Origin: Mycobacterium arosiense ATCC BAA-1401 = DSM 45069
Lineage (GTDB): Bacteria > Actinomycetota > Actinomycetes > Mycobacteriales > Mycobacteriaceae
Assembly: GCF_002086125.1 (NCBI RefSeq)
Contig: NZ_MVHG01000002.1
Span: forward strand, 136,702 to 200,701
Direction of reading: 5' to 3'
DNA length: 64,000 nt
Shown here: positions 38,930-56,000 of the stretch, piece by piece
How the letters are laid out: every line of letters starts with the position of its first letter
Numbering within the stretch: position 1 is the stretch's first letter
Notes under the pieces: model-generated
The model's database searches: none
What the model was told of the DNA's origin: nothing
What the model saw: only the letters and a program-made list of their open reading frames with translations
Translations under genes and position numbers: made by a program

Positions 38930-39100
38930 CTCGTCAGAGCTTCGGCACCACACGACGTGTCCTGGCCCGGGAAAACAATCCGAGCCGGAAGCCACCTGGG
39001 CTCAACCCTTAAGCCGGGAGGAGCTGTCCTGACCCGGGGCGTCTTTCGACGTTCGGGGTCAGTGGCCTGTATTCGTGTAGACGCCTCACCTAACGAGGTG
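38930..39100 (-). promoter_or_regulatory. M-box (ykoK-type) Mg2+ riboswitch
   Basis: On the minus strand the 5' core reads CGTTAGGTGAGGC (about 39095-39083), followed by an ACGAATACAGGCCACTGACC block. Then comes AAAGACGCCCCGGGTCAGG, which lines up with the AAAGACGCC...GGGTCA core of the B. subtilis M-box, and finally GTGCCGAAGCTCT (about 38947-38935), matching the GTGCTAAAGCTCT core. The order and spacing match RF00380 as I remember it. M. tuberculosis has an M-box at the same place before Rv1535. Low Mg2+ should raise expression of the downstream gene. Confidence 0.92.
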
Positions 39101-39263
39101 CATACCCGACCGATAATGCACCACGGGTGTGACGCGGTCAAATCCCTGGATGCCGTGTCCGAGGTTCTGTACGGATTCCTGCGGCCGGCACACAGCATCC
39201 GGTCAGGTTCACCGCGTTGAGCTGGGCCTACGCCGCCGCGAATGCTCGCAGCAACGCGCCGGG

Positions 39264-40388
39264 TCAGTTCTCGACCAGGCCCTCGAGCCGGCCGATCGTG
39301 TCGATGAACTCCTCGACCATGTCGAGCACCACCGAGCGCGTCGGGCGGACCCGGTCGAGCGATCCCACCACCTGCCCGACGAAGTAGGTGGCCAGCTCGC
39401 GCGCCTTGGCGCCCTCGTGGGCGGCGGCGGAGTTGATGCGCACCTGCGGCTCGGTGATCAGCACGGTCTGCAGGGGCATGCCCAGCGGGTCGGGGTTTTC
39501 CGGCCGCTCCCACTCGTCGGTCCACGCGGTGCGCAGCATCCGCGCCGGCTTACCCGTCATCGAGCGCGACCGGACGGTGTCCGACGAGCTGGCGGCCAGG
39601 AATTTCTCCTTGACCACCGGCACGGTCTCGGCCTCTTCGGTGGTCAGCCACACCGAGCCGCACCACACGCCCTCGGCGCCCAGGGCCAGCGCCGCCGCGA
39701 TCTGGCGACCGCGGGCGATCCCGCCGGCGGCCAGGACGGGCACCGGCGCCACGGCATCGACGACCTCGGGCACCAGGACCATGGTCGCGACCTCGCCGGT
39801 GTGACCGCCGGCCTCGGTGCCTTGCGCGACGATCAGGTCGACGCCCGCGGCGGCGTGCCGTTGCGCGTGCCGGGTGGTCCCGGCCAGCGCGGCCACCAGC
39901 ACGTCCCGGTCGTGTGCGCGCTGGACGAGGTCCGCCGGGGGTGGGCCGAGCGCGCTGGCGATCAGCCGGATGTTGTGGGAGAAGGCTACGTCGAGCAGCG
40001 GCTCGTAGGTCTTGGGCGAGATGTTCAGGCCGCCCAGGGAGCCGCGCGGCTCCGCGGCGGCCGCGGTGACTCCGTAGCGCGCCAGCAGGTCGTCGACGAA
40101 GGCGCGGTGTTCCTCGGGCAGCAGGGTGCGGGCCTGGCTGGTGTCGATGCCGCCCTGCTCGGCACCGACGTATTTGGGCGGCAACAGCAGGTCGACCCCG
40201 TAGGGCTTGCCGCCCGTCTGCTCCTCGATCCAGGTCAGCTCGCTCTGCAGGCGCTGGGGGCTGTGCGCCGTGGCGCCCAGAATCCCGAAGCCCCCCGCAT
40301 TGGTCACCGCGGCCACCACGTCGCGGCAGTGGCTGAACGCGCAGATCGGGAATTCGACTCCGAGCATCTCGGCGACCCTGGTCCTCAT
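39264..40388 (-). CDS. Nitronate monooxygenase / 2-nitropropane dioxygenase family (Rv1533-like)
   Basis: 374 residues, FMN TIM-barrel oxidoreductase. Signatures are FGILGATAHSPQRL (N-terminal GG.G), AQGTEAGGHTGEVATMVLVPEVVDAV with the catalytic-type His, and AAGGIARGRQIAAALALGAEGVWCGS (phosphate-binding). It oxidises alkyl nitronates such as propionate-3-nitronate or acts as an enoyl reductase-like enzyme. The C-terminal ~100 residues extend the usual fold, as in Rv1533. The TetR gene Rv1534 that lies beside it in M. tuberculosis is missing. Confidence 0.9.
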   Translation of the reverse strand: MRTRVAEMLGVEFPICAFSHCRDVVAAVTNAGGFGILGATAHSPQRLQSELTWIEEQTGGKPYGVDLLLPPKYVGAEQGGIDTSQARTLLPEEHRAFVDDLLARYGVTAAAAEPRGSLGGLNISPKTYEPLLDVAFSHNIRLIASALGPPPADLVQRAHDRDVLVAALAGTTRHAQRHAAAGVDLIVAQGTEAGGHTGEVATMVLVPEVVDAVAPVPVLAAGGIARGRQIAAALALGAEGVWCGSVWLTTEEAETVPVVKEKFLAASSSDTVRSRSMTGKPARMLRTAWTDEWERPENPDPLGMPLQTVLITEPQVRINSAAAHEGAKARELATYFVGQVVGSLDRVRPTRSVVLDMVEEFIDTIGRLEGLVEN

Positions 40389-40463
40389 TGCCCGACGCTA
40401 AGAGTTATCGACTGCGAAGTCAATCAACCACGGCGCGTGGGCAACTCGGCTGGCGCGCCGGCG

Positions 40464-41033
40464 CTAAGACCGGGGCGACCGGCCGTCCGGCGGCCAGCTG
40501 GACACACCCTCTTCCAGCGGCACCTCCAGACTCTGCAAAATTGACGCGACCATCCGCCAGGCGCCGATGACCGTCACAAGTTCAACGAGAACCGTTGTGT
40601 CACCGGCGAATTCGCGTTCACATGCCGCCCAGTTCGCGGCGCTCACCGCCCCGTCGCGCACCACGTCGTCGGTGGCCGCCAGCACGGCCCGCTCGACGAC
40701 CCCGAACCCGGCGTAATTCTGCCAATCCCGCACGCCCAGCAGATCATCGGCCGGCACGCCGAGCCGCGAAGCGACGCGCCAGTGCTGGGTCCATTCGTAA
40801 TCGCAGCCGGTGAGCCAGCCGATCCGCATGATCACCAACTCGCGCAACCGCGAATCGAGGACGCCGTGCCAGAGCATGGTGGCGAGCAAGTCGTTGATGC
40901 CGCGCGCCAGCGGCGGATGGTTGAGCAGCACCTGAAAAATACTGAGTTCGGCCATGTAGTTGGGGACGGCCGCCTCGTCGGCTGCGGCCTTGGCTTCGTC
41001 GAGTGGCAGTTGAGGCAGGCGCGCTGTTGTCAT
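40464..41033 (-). CDS. Carboxymuconolactone decarboxylase / AhpD-like protein
   Basis: 189 residues, all-helical AhpD-like fold. The CMD motif region reads LRELVIMRIGWLTGCDYEWTQH, with a single Cys instead of the CxxC pair of true AhpD peroxidases, then ERAVLAATDDVVRDGAVS. This variant is common in mycobacteria beside VOC proteins and oxidoreductases; the function is unproven and peroxidase activity is unlikely without the second Cys. ATG 41033 (MTTARLPQLPL) has GGAGGAG about 10 nt upstream. Confidence 0.82.
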   Translation of the reverse strand: MTTARLPQLPLDEAKAAADEAAVPNYMAELSIFQVLLNHPPLARGINDLLATMLWHGVLDSRLRELVIMRIGWLTGCDYEWTQHWRVASRLGVPADDLLGVRDWQNYAGFGVVERAVLAATDDVVRDGAVSAANWAACEREFAGDTTVLVELVTVIGAWRMVASILQSLEVPLEEGVSSWPPDGRSPRS

Positions 41034-41107
41034 CGGATGAGCACTCCTCCGGCGGGCGTGACGTCGCGTTCTACCGTCATGGTAGCCAGCCGAGGGGGTT
41101 TCGGTGA

Positions 41108-41509
41108 TCAGCTCGGCATGGGTTCGCCGACGTAGTCGCCGAAGGACCACAAGTTGCCTTCGGGATCGCGGACGGCGAATTCGGTTGCGCCGTAATCGGT
41201 TTTGGCGAGTGGGCGAATGATTTCCGCCCCGTGTGACAGCACCCGTTCGTAGAGGGCAGCGGGATCGCCGGTGACGATGTAGCCGCCGGCGGTTCCCGGT
41301 TCACGCGACCAGTCCGCGCCGGCTTTGTGGCTGCCCAGCATGATCCCGCCGCTGCCTTCCGGCCAATTCAGTTGGGCGTGATCGACCCTGTCGCCGTCAC
41401 CGTATCGGGCCGCGACGACGAAACCGAACGTGTCGACGTAGTAGTCGATGAGCTTGCCAGCGTTATGTGCTTGCAGCGTCAACCAGACAGTCGGATTCGA
41501 AGTAGTCAT
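41108..41509 (-). CDS. VOC/glyoxalase-like protein (PhnB type)
   Basis: 133 residues. Start MTTSNPTVWLTLQAHNAGKLIDYYVDTFGF; a central LNWPEGSGGIMLG block; end ATEFAVRDPEGNLWSFGDYVGE. This is the two-module VOC fold of the PhnB/bleomycin-resistance group, with the terminal Glu/Asp and Trp typical of binders of hydrophobic or metal-chelated ligands. No ribosome site is obvious, so it may be leaderless. It lies 75 bp upstream of the AhpD-like gene on the same strand and may form an operon with it. Confidence 0.82.
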   Translation of the reverse strand: MTTSNPTVWLTLQAHNAGKLIDYYVDTFGFVVAARYGDGDRVDHAQLNWPEGSGGIMLGSHKAGADWSREPGTAGGYIVTGDPAALYERVLSHGAEIIRPLAKTDYGATEFAVRDPEGNLWSFGDYVGEPMPS

Positions 41510-41689
41510 GGTTCCATGGTGAACCCAACGAGGGTCCCCCGTCTTGTATCTCTTAGGTGGCACGACATACGTGAGGAGCCGCTGACCCGGCCGGGCCCGA
41601 ATGTCGGCCAGGTCAGCGGCTCCGGTCACATAGACCAGACACTTCCGCTCCCGCAGACGCTCGACCGAGAGTCTCGTCCGCTTCTGACT

Positions 41690-41851
41690 TCACCCAGCCC
41701 TGGCCGCGTGGCGCTCTCCGCTGTGCGTGGGGCAGTAATACCGATCACCGTCGATGACGGTCCACCCCAGAAACTTCAGGGCCGACTCCGGTGGTGGCCC
41801 ACTGGATGCCCTGACGGTTCTCGCGCATCGTTCGCATCGCACTTCGGTCAT
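41690..41851 (-). CDS. 53-residue zinc-ribbon-like protein
   Basis: A small protein with CERC near the start (MTEVRCERCARTV) and CPTH near the end (DRYYCPTHSGERH), separated by about 30 residues containing GPPPESALKFLGW. The two pairs (C6, C9, C42, H45 by my count) could bind one Zn in a treble-clef or ribbon. GAGGTGA stands 7 nt before ATG 41851. I do not recognise a named family; similar short proteins occur singly in mycobacteria. Confidence 0.6.
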   Translation of the reverse strand: MTEVRCERCARTVRASSGPPPESALKFLGWTVIDGDRYYCPTHSGERHAARAG

Positions 41852-42220
41852 GGGTACTTCACCTCGTTCTGCTGCGCATGGGCCGGCAGGCGTCCTCGTC
41901 GACACCGCTTGCCCCGGCAAAGACTGACCGCGATCTTCGTTGCCCCTCGTCGTTGACCGGACGACGAGGTTAGAAGGTGTCGCCACCGAACCGGTCGACG
42001 CTCATCCGCTCCGACGACCGCGTAGTCAACATGAGTCCAACACATCGAACTGTAATAGAGGCCCATCCCGTAAGTCCAGGCTTTTTCAAACTGAAAGTCG
42101 TATGAAATAACAATCAACCGCCCTACGCTCTGTAGTAGGCTGTATCTCATACTTTTGGTACTGAACCATGCCAATTCAGCATTATGCGGTGTGAGTCAAT
42201 CGCACGATATTGAGGCATCG

Positions 42221-42241
42221 AGAGGCGCGCCTCGCGCCTCT
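42221..42241. terminator. Hairpin downstream of mps2 (second)
   Basis: AGAGGCGCG (42221-42229) and CGCGCCTCT (42233-42241) form a 9-bp perfect stem with a 3-nt loop, about 125 bp after the mps2 stop. It is probably a backup terminator for the NRPS transcript. Confidence 0.5.
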
Positions 42242-42313
42242 ACCGTTATCGCAGCGTTATTGGCGCGGGCCGCGCCAGCTCCGACGGGCCGATAGCGCCC
42301 GATGGCGGAAACG

Positions 42314-42351
42314 CGGAAGCGGCGTGGCCCGGGTGGATCACGCCGCTTCCG
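42314..42351 (-). terminator. Terminator hairpin of the mbtH-mps1-mps2 operon
   Basis: CGGAAGCGGCGTG (42314-42326) is the exact reverse complement of CACGCCGCTTCCG (42339-42351), a 13-bp stem with a 12-nt loop. It begins 15 bp after the TAG of mps2. It lacks a U tract, as is common in mycobacteria. Confidence 0.75.
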
Positions 42352-42366
42352 GGATCCTCGGAGGGA

Positions 42367-50012
<7,646 letters not shown>

Positions 50013-50016
<4 letters not shown>

Positions 50017-53000
50017 GACTGTTCCTCCAAGTCCACGGTCATGGCTTCCAGTACCCGCCGAAATCGCTCAACAAGCTTTTCGATCCTCGCCTCGCCAAAC
50101 ACGTCCGTATCGAACTCGACGCGAAGCCCTATTTCGTGGCCTGGCACGGCTTGCACCGAAAGCGGGTAGTGGTTGTATTCCCGATTCGTGAATCCAGTAA
50201 TAGTTAACTCGTCCACGGCCGATAGCGCGGCGGTATCGATCGGATAGTTCTCATACACGAACATTGTGTCGAAAATTTGCTCGTGCCCCGTTACACGATG
50301 TATTTCATTCAGTGCTAAGTGCTGGTGGTCCAGGGTGTTGGTGTAAGAGCGTTGTAGCTGGTCAAGCAGGTCGGCGATGGTGGTTTCGGCGCCGATCGTG
50401 GCCCGTACCGGCACCGTGTTGATCAAAAGGCCCACCATCGCTTCTGATCCGGTCAAATCCGTCGGACGGCCCGAAACCGCTGTGCCGAACACCACATCGT
50501 GCTGCCCGGTAAGCCACATCAGCAGCTGCGCCCATGCGGCCTGCAACACCGTGCTGACCGTCGTTCGACACGAGCGGGCCAATTCGCCGAGCAGGCGACT
50601 GGTCTCCGCGGACACCTGGAACTCGGCGACGCCGCGCGGCCCGAGTCCGGTGCGGCCCGACGGCGCCACCAGCGTGGAGGTCTCGAAGCCCTCGAGCACC
50701 TCGCGCCACGCGGCCTGCGCGGCGGCCCGATCCTGCTCGGACAGCCAGGTGATGAAGCTGCGATACGGCACCGGAGCCGGTAGCCGCGCCCCGAAATAGC
50801 TGGCGAAGATTTCTTGCAACAACAGCGGCTTCGACCAGCCGTCGAGCACGATGTGGTGGTTGGTGAGCACGAATCGGTACGTGTTCTCCGCGGTCCGGAT
50901 CAGGGCGCCCCGGAACGGCGGCTGGCCGGCCAGATCGCACACGGCGACGCGTTCGGCGGTGGACAACCGGGCCACCTGGGCCTCGACGTCGTCGCCGGCC
51001 TCCAGCTCGACGTATTGCCAGGCCAGCTCCGGATCGACCGAGAGAACCTGCACCGGCTCCCCGAAATCCTCCGAGAAGTCGGCAACCACGTTGGGATGAC
51101 GGGTGATGACGGTGTGCACCGCCTGGCGCAGCCGCTGGGGATCGATGGCACCGGTGACCGAGATGTCGAGCTGCACGGCATAGAGGTCTTCGGATTCTTC
51201 GCCGCCCTGGGCGGTGCCGGTGTGGAACAGCAGGCCCTGCTGCAGCGGCGTCAGCGGCAGCACGTCGGCGATCCGGTACTGCTGCTGCAGTTCGTCGAGG
51301 TCGCGCTGGCTCAGGCGGGCGGGCGCGATGTCGGACGGGGTCAACCCGCCACCGCCGCCCTGCACGTGCGCGCAGATGCCGGCGAGGGCGTCGAACCACA
51401 GCTCGCTGAGCCGGTTAATCTGCTTCTCGTCCAGCGCCGAGACCGCCCAGGTCCAATTGGCCTGCAGGTGCGGGCCGTCCGCGGTGTCCATGGTGCCGGC
51501 GTTGAGCTCCACCGTGTGCGGCAAGGGCACCGGCACCGCACCCGCCGCGCCGGCCAGCGCGAAGCTGTCCGGGTCCAGCTGCCACAGATCGGCGGACAAT
51601 TCGGCGGCGCCGCCGCCGAGCCGGCCCAGGTAGTTGAACCCGATGACAGGGTCCGAATCGTCCAGTGCCGCTTCGGGATTCAGGTATCGCAGCAATCCGT
51701 AGGTCAAGCCGTCCGGCACGGCGCGCAGTTGTTCCTTGGCGTCTTTGACCAGCCCGCCCAGCGCCGCGTCCCCGCCGACGACCTGGCCCCAGGACAGTCC
51801 ACCGACCCGCAACGACACCGGGTACTTCGCGGTGAACCAGCCGACCGTGCGCGACAGGTCCACCTGCGGGCCCAGCTCCTCGTTGCGTCCGTGACCCTCG
51901 ACGTCGATGGCGATCGGCGCGCCGGTGCCCACGAACTGGGTCCAGGCCAGACCGAACGCGATCAACAGAATGTCTTGCACGCCGGCGTGAAACGCCGCGG
52001 GCACCTCGCTGAGCAGCAGCCGCGTGGTCTCGACGTCCAGCGAGGCCGAGAACTGCCCGGCCGTCACGTAGGTGTCCTCGGGCTGGGCCGCCGGCAACAC
52101 CGCCGGGACGGCGGCCACCTGCCGCCACTCCTCCAGCTGCCCGACCACCTCGGGGCGCCGCGCGTACTCATCCAGCAACGACGACCACCGGGCGAACGAG
52201 GTCCCGCCCACCGGCAGGGCCACCGGCTGCCCGCTGTGGTGTTGCGCCCAGGCGATGTTGAGGTCCTCGATCAGGGTCCGCCACGACACGCCGTCCACCG
52301 CCAGGTGGTGGATGATCAACGCCAATTGGTTTGTCGCACTTGCCCATACGGCACGCAGCAGCACGCCGTCGGCCAGATTCAGCCGCGATCGGGCGTCGAC
52401 CAGCGCCGTCTCGGACAGCACGTCCACCGACTCCACGCAGTCGCCGGCCTGGATCGAGCCCGCCTCGGGCACGTCGAGCGACCAGCCGCCGGCGCCGTCG
52501 TCCTCGACCCGCAGCCGCAGCATCGCGTGCCGATCCAGCAGCGCCTGCACCACCACCGGCACATCGTCGGAGGTGACCGCCGCGGGGGCCGCGAACACCA
52601 TCGTCTGGTTGAACTGCTCGACGGGGCCGTCCATGTTCTGCAGCCAGCGCATGATCGGCGTGGCCACCACCGGCCCGAGCCCCTCGTCGACCACGTGGTC
52701 CTCGTCGCCGGCCACCGTGGCGACGCGCGCCAGCCGGGCCACCGTTTGCTCGACGAACACGTCGCGCGGGCGGCACACCACCCCGGCCGCGCGGGCCCGG
52801 GCCACCACCTGCATCGACAGGATGCTGTCGCCGCCCAAATCGAAGAACGAGTCGTCCACACCCACCCGCTCCACACCCAACACCTGGGCATAGATGCCGG
52901 CCAGGATCTCCTCGATGGCGCTCACCGGGGCGCGGTAGCGATCGGCGTCCTGGTACTCCGGCGCCGGCAGCGCGCGGGTGTCCAGCTTGCCGTTGACCGT

Positions 53001-56000
53001 CAGCGGCAGCGCATCGAGCACCACCACGGCCGACGGCACCATGTAGCTCGGCAACCGCTCGCCGAGCTGGGCGCGGACCCCGCCCGGGTCGGCCGTCCCG
53101 GTCACGTAGCCCACCAGCCGCTTGTCGCCGGGGCGGTCCTCGCGGGCGATCACCGCCGCCTGCTCGACCCCGTCCAGCGCGGCAAGGGCGGCCTGGATTT
53201 CGCCGAGTTCGATGCGGTAGCCGCGGATCTTGACCTGCTCGTCGGCGCGGCCCAGGTACTGCAGCTGGCCGTCGGCGCCCCACCGCACCAGGTCACCGGT
53301 GCGATACATGCGCCCGCCGGGAGCCCCGTACGGGCAGGCGACAAAGCGGGTCGACGACAGGGCGGGGCGGCCCACATAACCGGTCGACAGCCCGCCGCCG
53401 GCGACATACAGCTCACCGACCACACCGACGGGCACCTGGCGCAGCCAGCCGTCGAGCACGAAGAAGGCGAGGTTAACCAGCGGGACCCCGATGGGGCTGA
53501 CGTTGCTGTCGACGTCACCGTCGACGATCTCCCGGAACGACGCGTGCACCGTCGTCTCGGTGATGCCATACATGTTGATCATCCGGGGCAGGCCGGGATG
53601 GTGATGCAGCCACGTCGCCAACCGGTGCGGCTCGAGCGCCTCACCACCGAAGACCACCGTCTGCAACTTCAACTGCTCACCCAACTCGGGCGCCAGCGAA
53701 TCGGCGCTCTGCAACGCATAGAACGCCGACGGCGTCTGACTGAGCACGCTCACCTGTTCGCGAACCAACAACGCGTGCAACTCTTCAGTCGAGCGCACCA
53801 CGGCATCCGGCACAATTACCAGACGCCCGCCGTACAGCAACGACCCGAAGACTTCCCACACCGAGAAGTCAAACGCCAGCGAGTGACACTGCGTCCACAC
53901 CTGGCCCAACCCGAGCTGAGCATCCAGTGTCTCCAGCAACAACGTCACGTTCTGGTGCGGGATGGCCACGCCCTTGGGGGTTCCGGTGGTTCCCGAGGTG
54001 TAGATGATGTAAGCGATGTTCTCCGGAGCCGGCGCCGGCAGGGCCGTCGTGGGTTGGGTCCGCACGGCGGGGTCGTCGATGTCGACGATCAGACCGTCGA
54101 AGCCATCCAGCTGCGGCCGCACCTCGGCGGTGGTCACCGCCGCGATCGGCGCCGCGTCGCCGAGCACGAACTTCAACCGCGCCGCCGGCACGCTCGGGTC
54201 GACCGGCACATACGCCGCCCCGGTCTTCAGGACGGCGAAGATGGCCACCACAGCTTCGGCCGACCGCGGGATCACCACCGCCACCCGCTGACCGGGCCCG
54301 GCACCCCGCTCAGAAAGCAAGTGCGCCAATTGGTTTGCCGATTCTTCCACCTCGCGGTAGGTCCAGGACCGCTCGCCGCAGGTGATCGCCACGGCGTCGG
54401 CGCCGCGGGCCACTTGCGCGGCGAACAGCGCCGGAATGGAAGCCTGTCCGGGCCGCGGCTGCGCCAGCATGGCCCGGTTGCCCCAGGCATCCAACCGCTC
54501 GTGTTCGGCGGCGTCGAGCAGATCGATCGACGAAAGCCGTTGTGCTGGATCGGCGGCCATCGCCGCCATCACCTGACGCAACCGATCGATCAGCGTTTCG
54601 ACGCCGGACGCATCGAACACCTCGGTGTCGTACTCGACGCGCAGGCTCAGCTCGTGCCCCGGCGTGGCCACGACCGAAAGCGGGTAGTGATTGAACTCGC
54701 GGCTGTTGAACTCGGTGACGGCCAACTCGTTGACACCCAGCAGGGCACCGACATCGATCGGGTAGTTCTCGTAGAGGAACAGCGTGTCGAACAGCTGGTC
54801 GTGACCGGTGACGCGGTGAATCTCGTTGAGCGACAAGTGTTCATGCTCGAGGGTCTCGGCGTGGACACGTTGCAGCTGCTCCAGCAGGTCGGCGACGGTG
54901 GTCGCGGCGGCGATGTTGGCCCGCACCGGCACGGTGTTGATGAGCAAGCCGACCATGGCGTCCGCGCCGGCCAGTTCGGTGGGCCGGCCCGAGACCGCGG
55001 TGCCGAAGGCCACGTCGTGCTGGCCGGTCAGCCAGGTCAACAGTTGCGCCCATGCGCCCTGCAGCACCGTGCTGACGGTGGTGCGGCTGGAGCGGGCCAG
55101 TTCGCTCAGGGCGCGGGTGATGTCCGCCGAAACCGTATAGGTGGCAACGGCGCGCCGGCCGATCTTGCCCGGGGGCGCCACCAGCGTGGGGGCTTCGAAC
55201 CCGGCGAGCGCCTCGCCCCAGGCCGCCTGGGCTCCGGAACGATCCTGAGCGGCCAGCCACATCAGGTAACTGCGGTACGACGGCGGCGCGGGCAGCCGCT
55301 CGCCGTAGTAGCCGGCGAACACTTCGCGCATCAGGACCGGCAGTGACCAGCCGTCGATGACGATGTGGTGAATGGTCAGCACGAACCGGTGCCGGTCGGG
55401 CGCGGTGCGGATCAGCGCCGCCCGGAACGCCGATTCCCCGGCCAGGTCGCAGACGGCAGTGCGTTCGGCGGCGGCGAGCTGTTCCACCTGCGCGTCGATG
55501 TCGTCGCCGTCGAGCTCGACGTAGTTCCACGCCATCACCGGCTTGGCCGGGATGATCTGCACCGGCTCGCCGAACTCGTCGATGAAGCGGGCCGCCAGGT
55601 TGGGGTGGCGGTTGACGACGGTCTGCACCGCCTCGCGAAGCCGTTGCGCGTCAAGGGAACCGCTCACGGTGATGCCGAGCTGCACCGCGTAGAGGTCCTG
55701 GAGTTCCTGCGCGAAGCTGCTGTGGAACAACAACCCCTGCTGAACGGGGCTGAGCGGCAGCACGTCGGCGATCTGGTGCTGACGGCAGAGCTCGTCGATC
55801 TGTTGCTGGTCCAGGCGGGCGGGGGCGATGTCGGACGGGGTCAGCCCGCCACCACCGCTGCGCACGTGCGCGCAGATGCCCACGAGCGCGTCAAACCACA
55901 ACTGGCTCAACCGGTTTACCTGCTCGCCGGTCAGCGCCGACGGAGCCCACCTCCAGTTGGCGTGCAGGTGCGGGCCGGCCTCGGTGTCCATGGTGCCGGC

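Larger units (their letters stand above)
41852..42366. other. AT-richer intergenic boundary of the GPL/NRPS locus
   Basis: About 515 bp with no convincing gene. From about 42030 to 42220 the DNA is visibly richer in A/T than the rest of the window, and an open minus frame there (42174-41848) has poor codon use. The stretch next to mps2 holds two strong hairpins (42221-42241 and 42314-42351). The position suggests an old recombination junction between the NRPS locus and the ileS region. Confidence 0.45.

Noticed and set aside
41848..42174. 108-codon minus-strand frame in the AT-richer spacer
   Set aside because: The codon usage is unlike neighbouring genes, and its end overlaps the start of the better supported zinc-ribbon gene.
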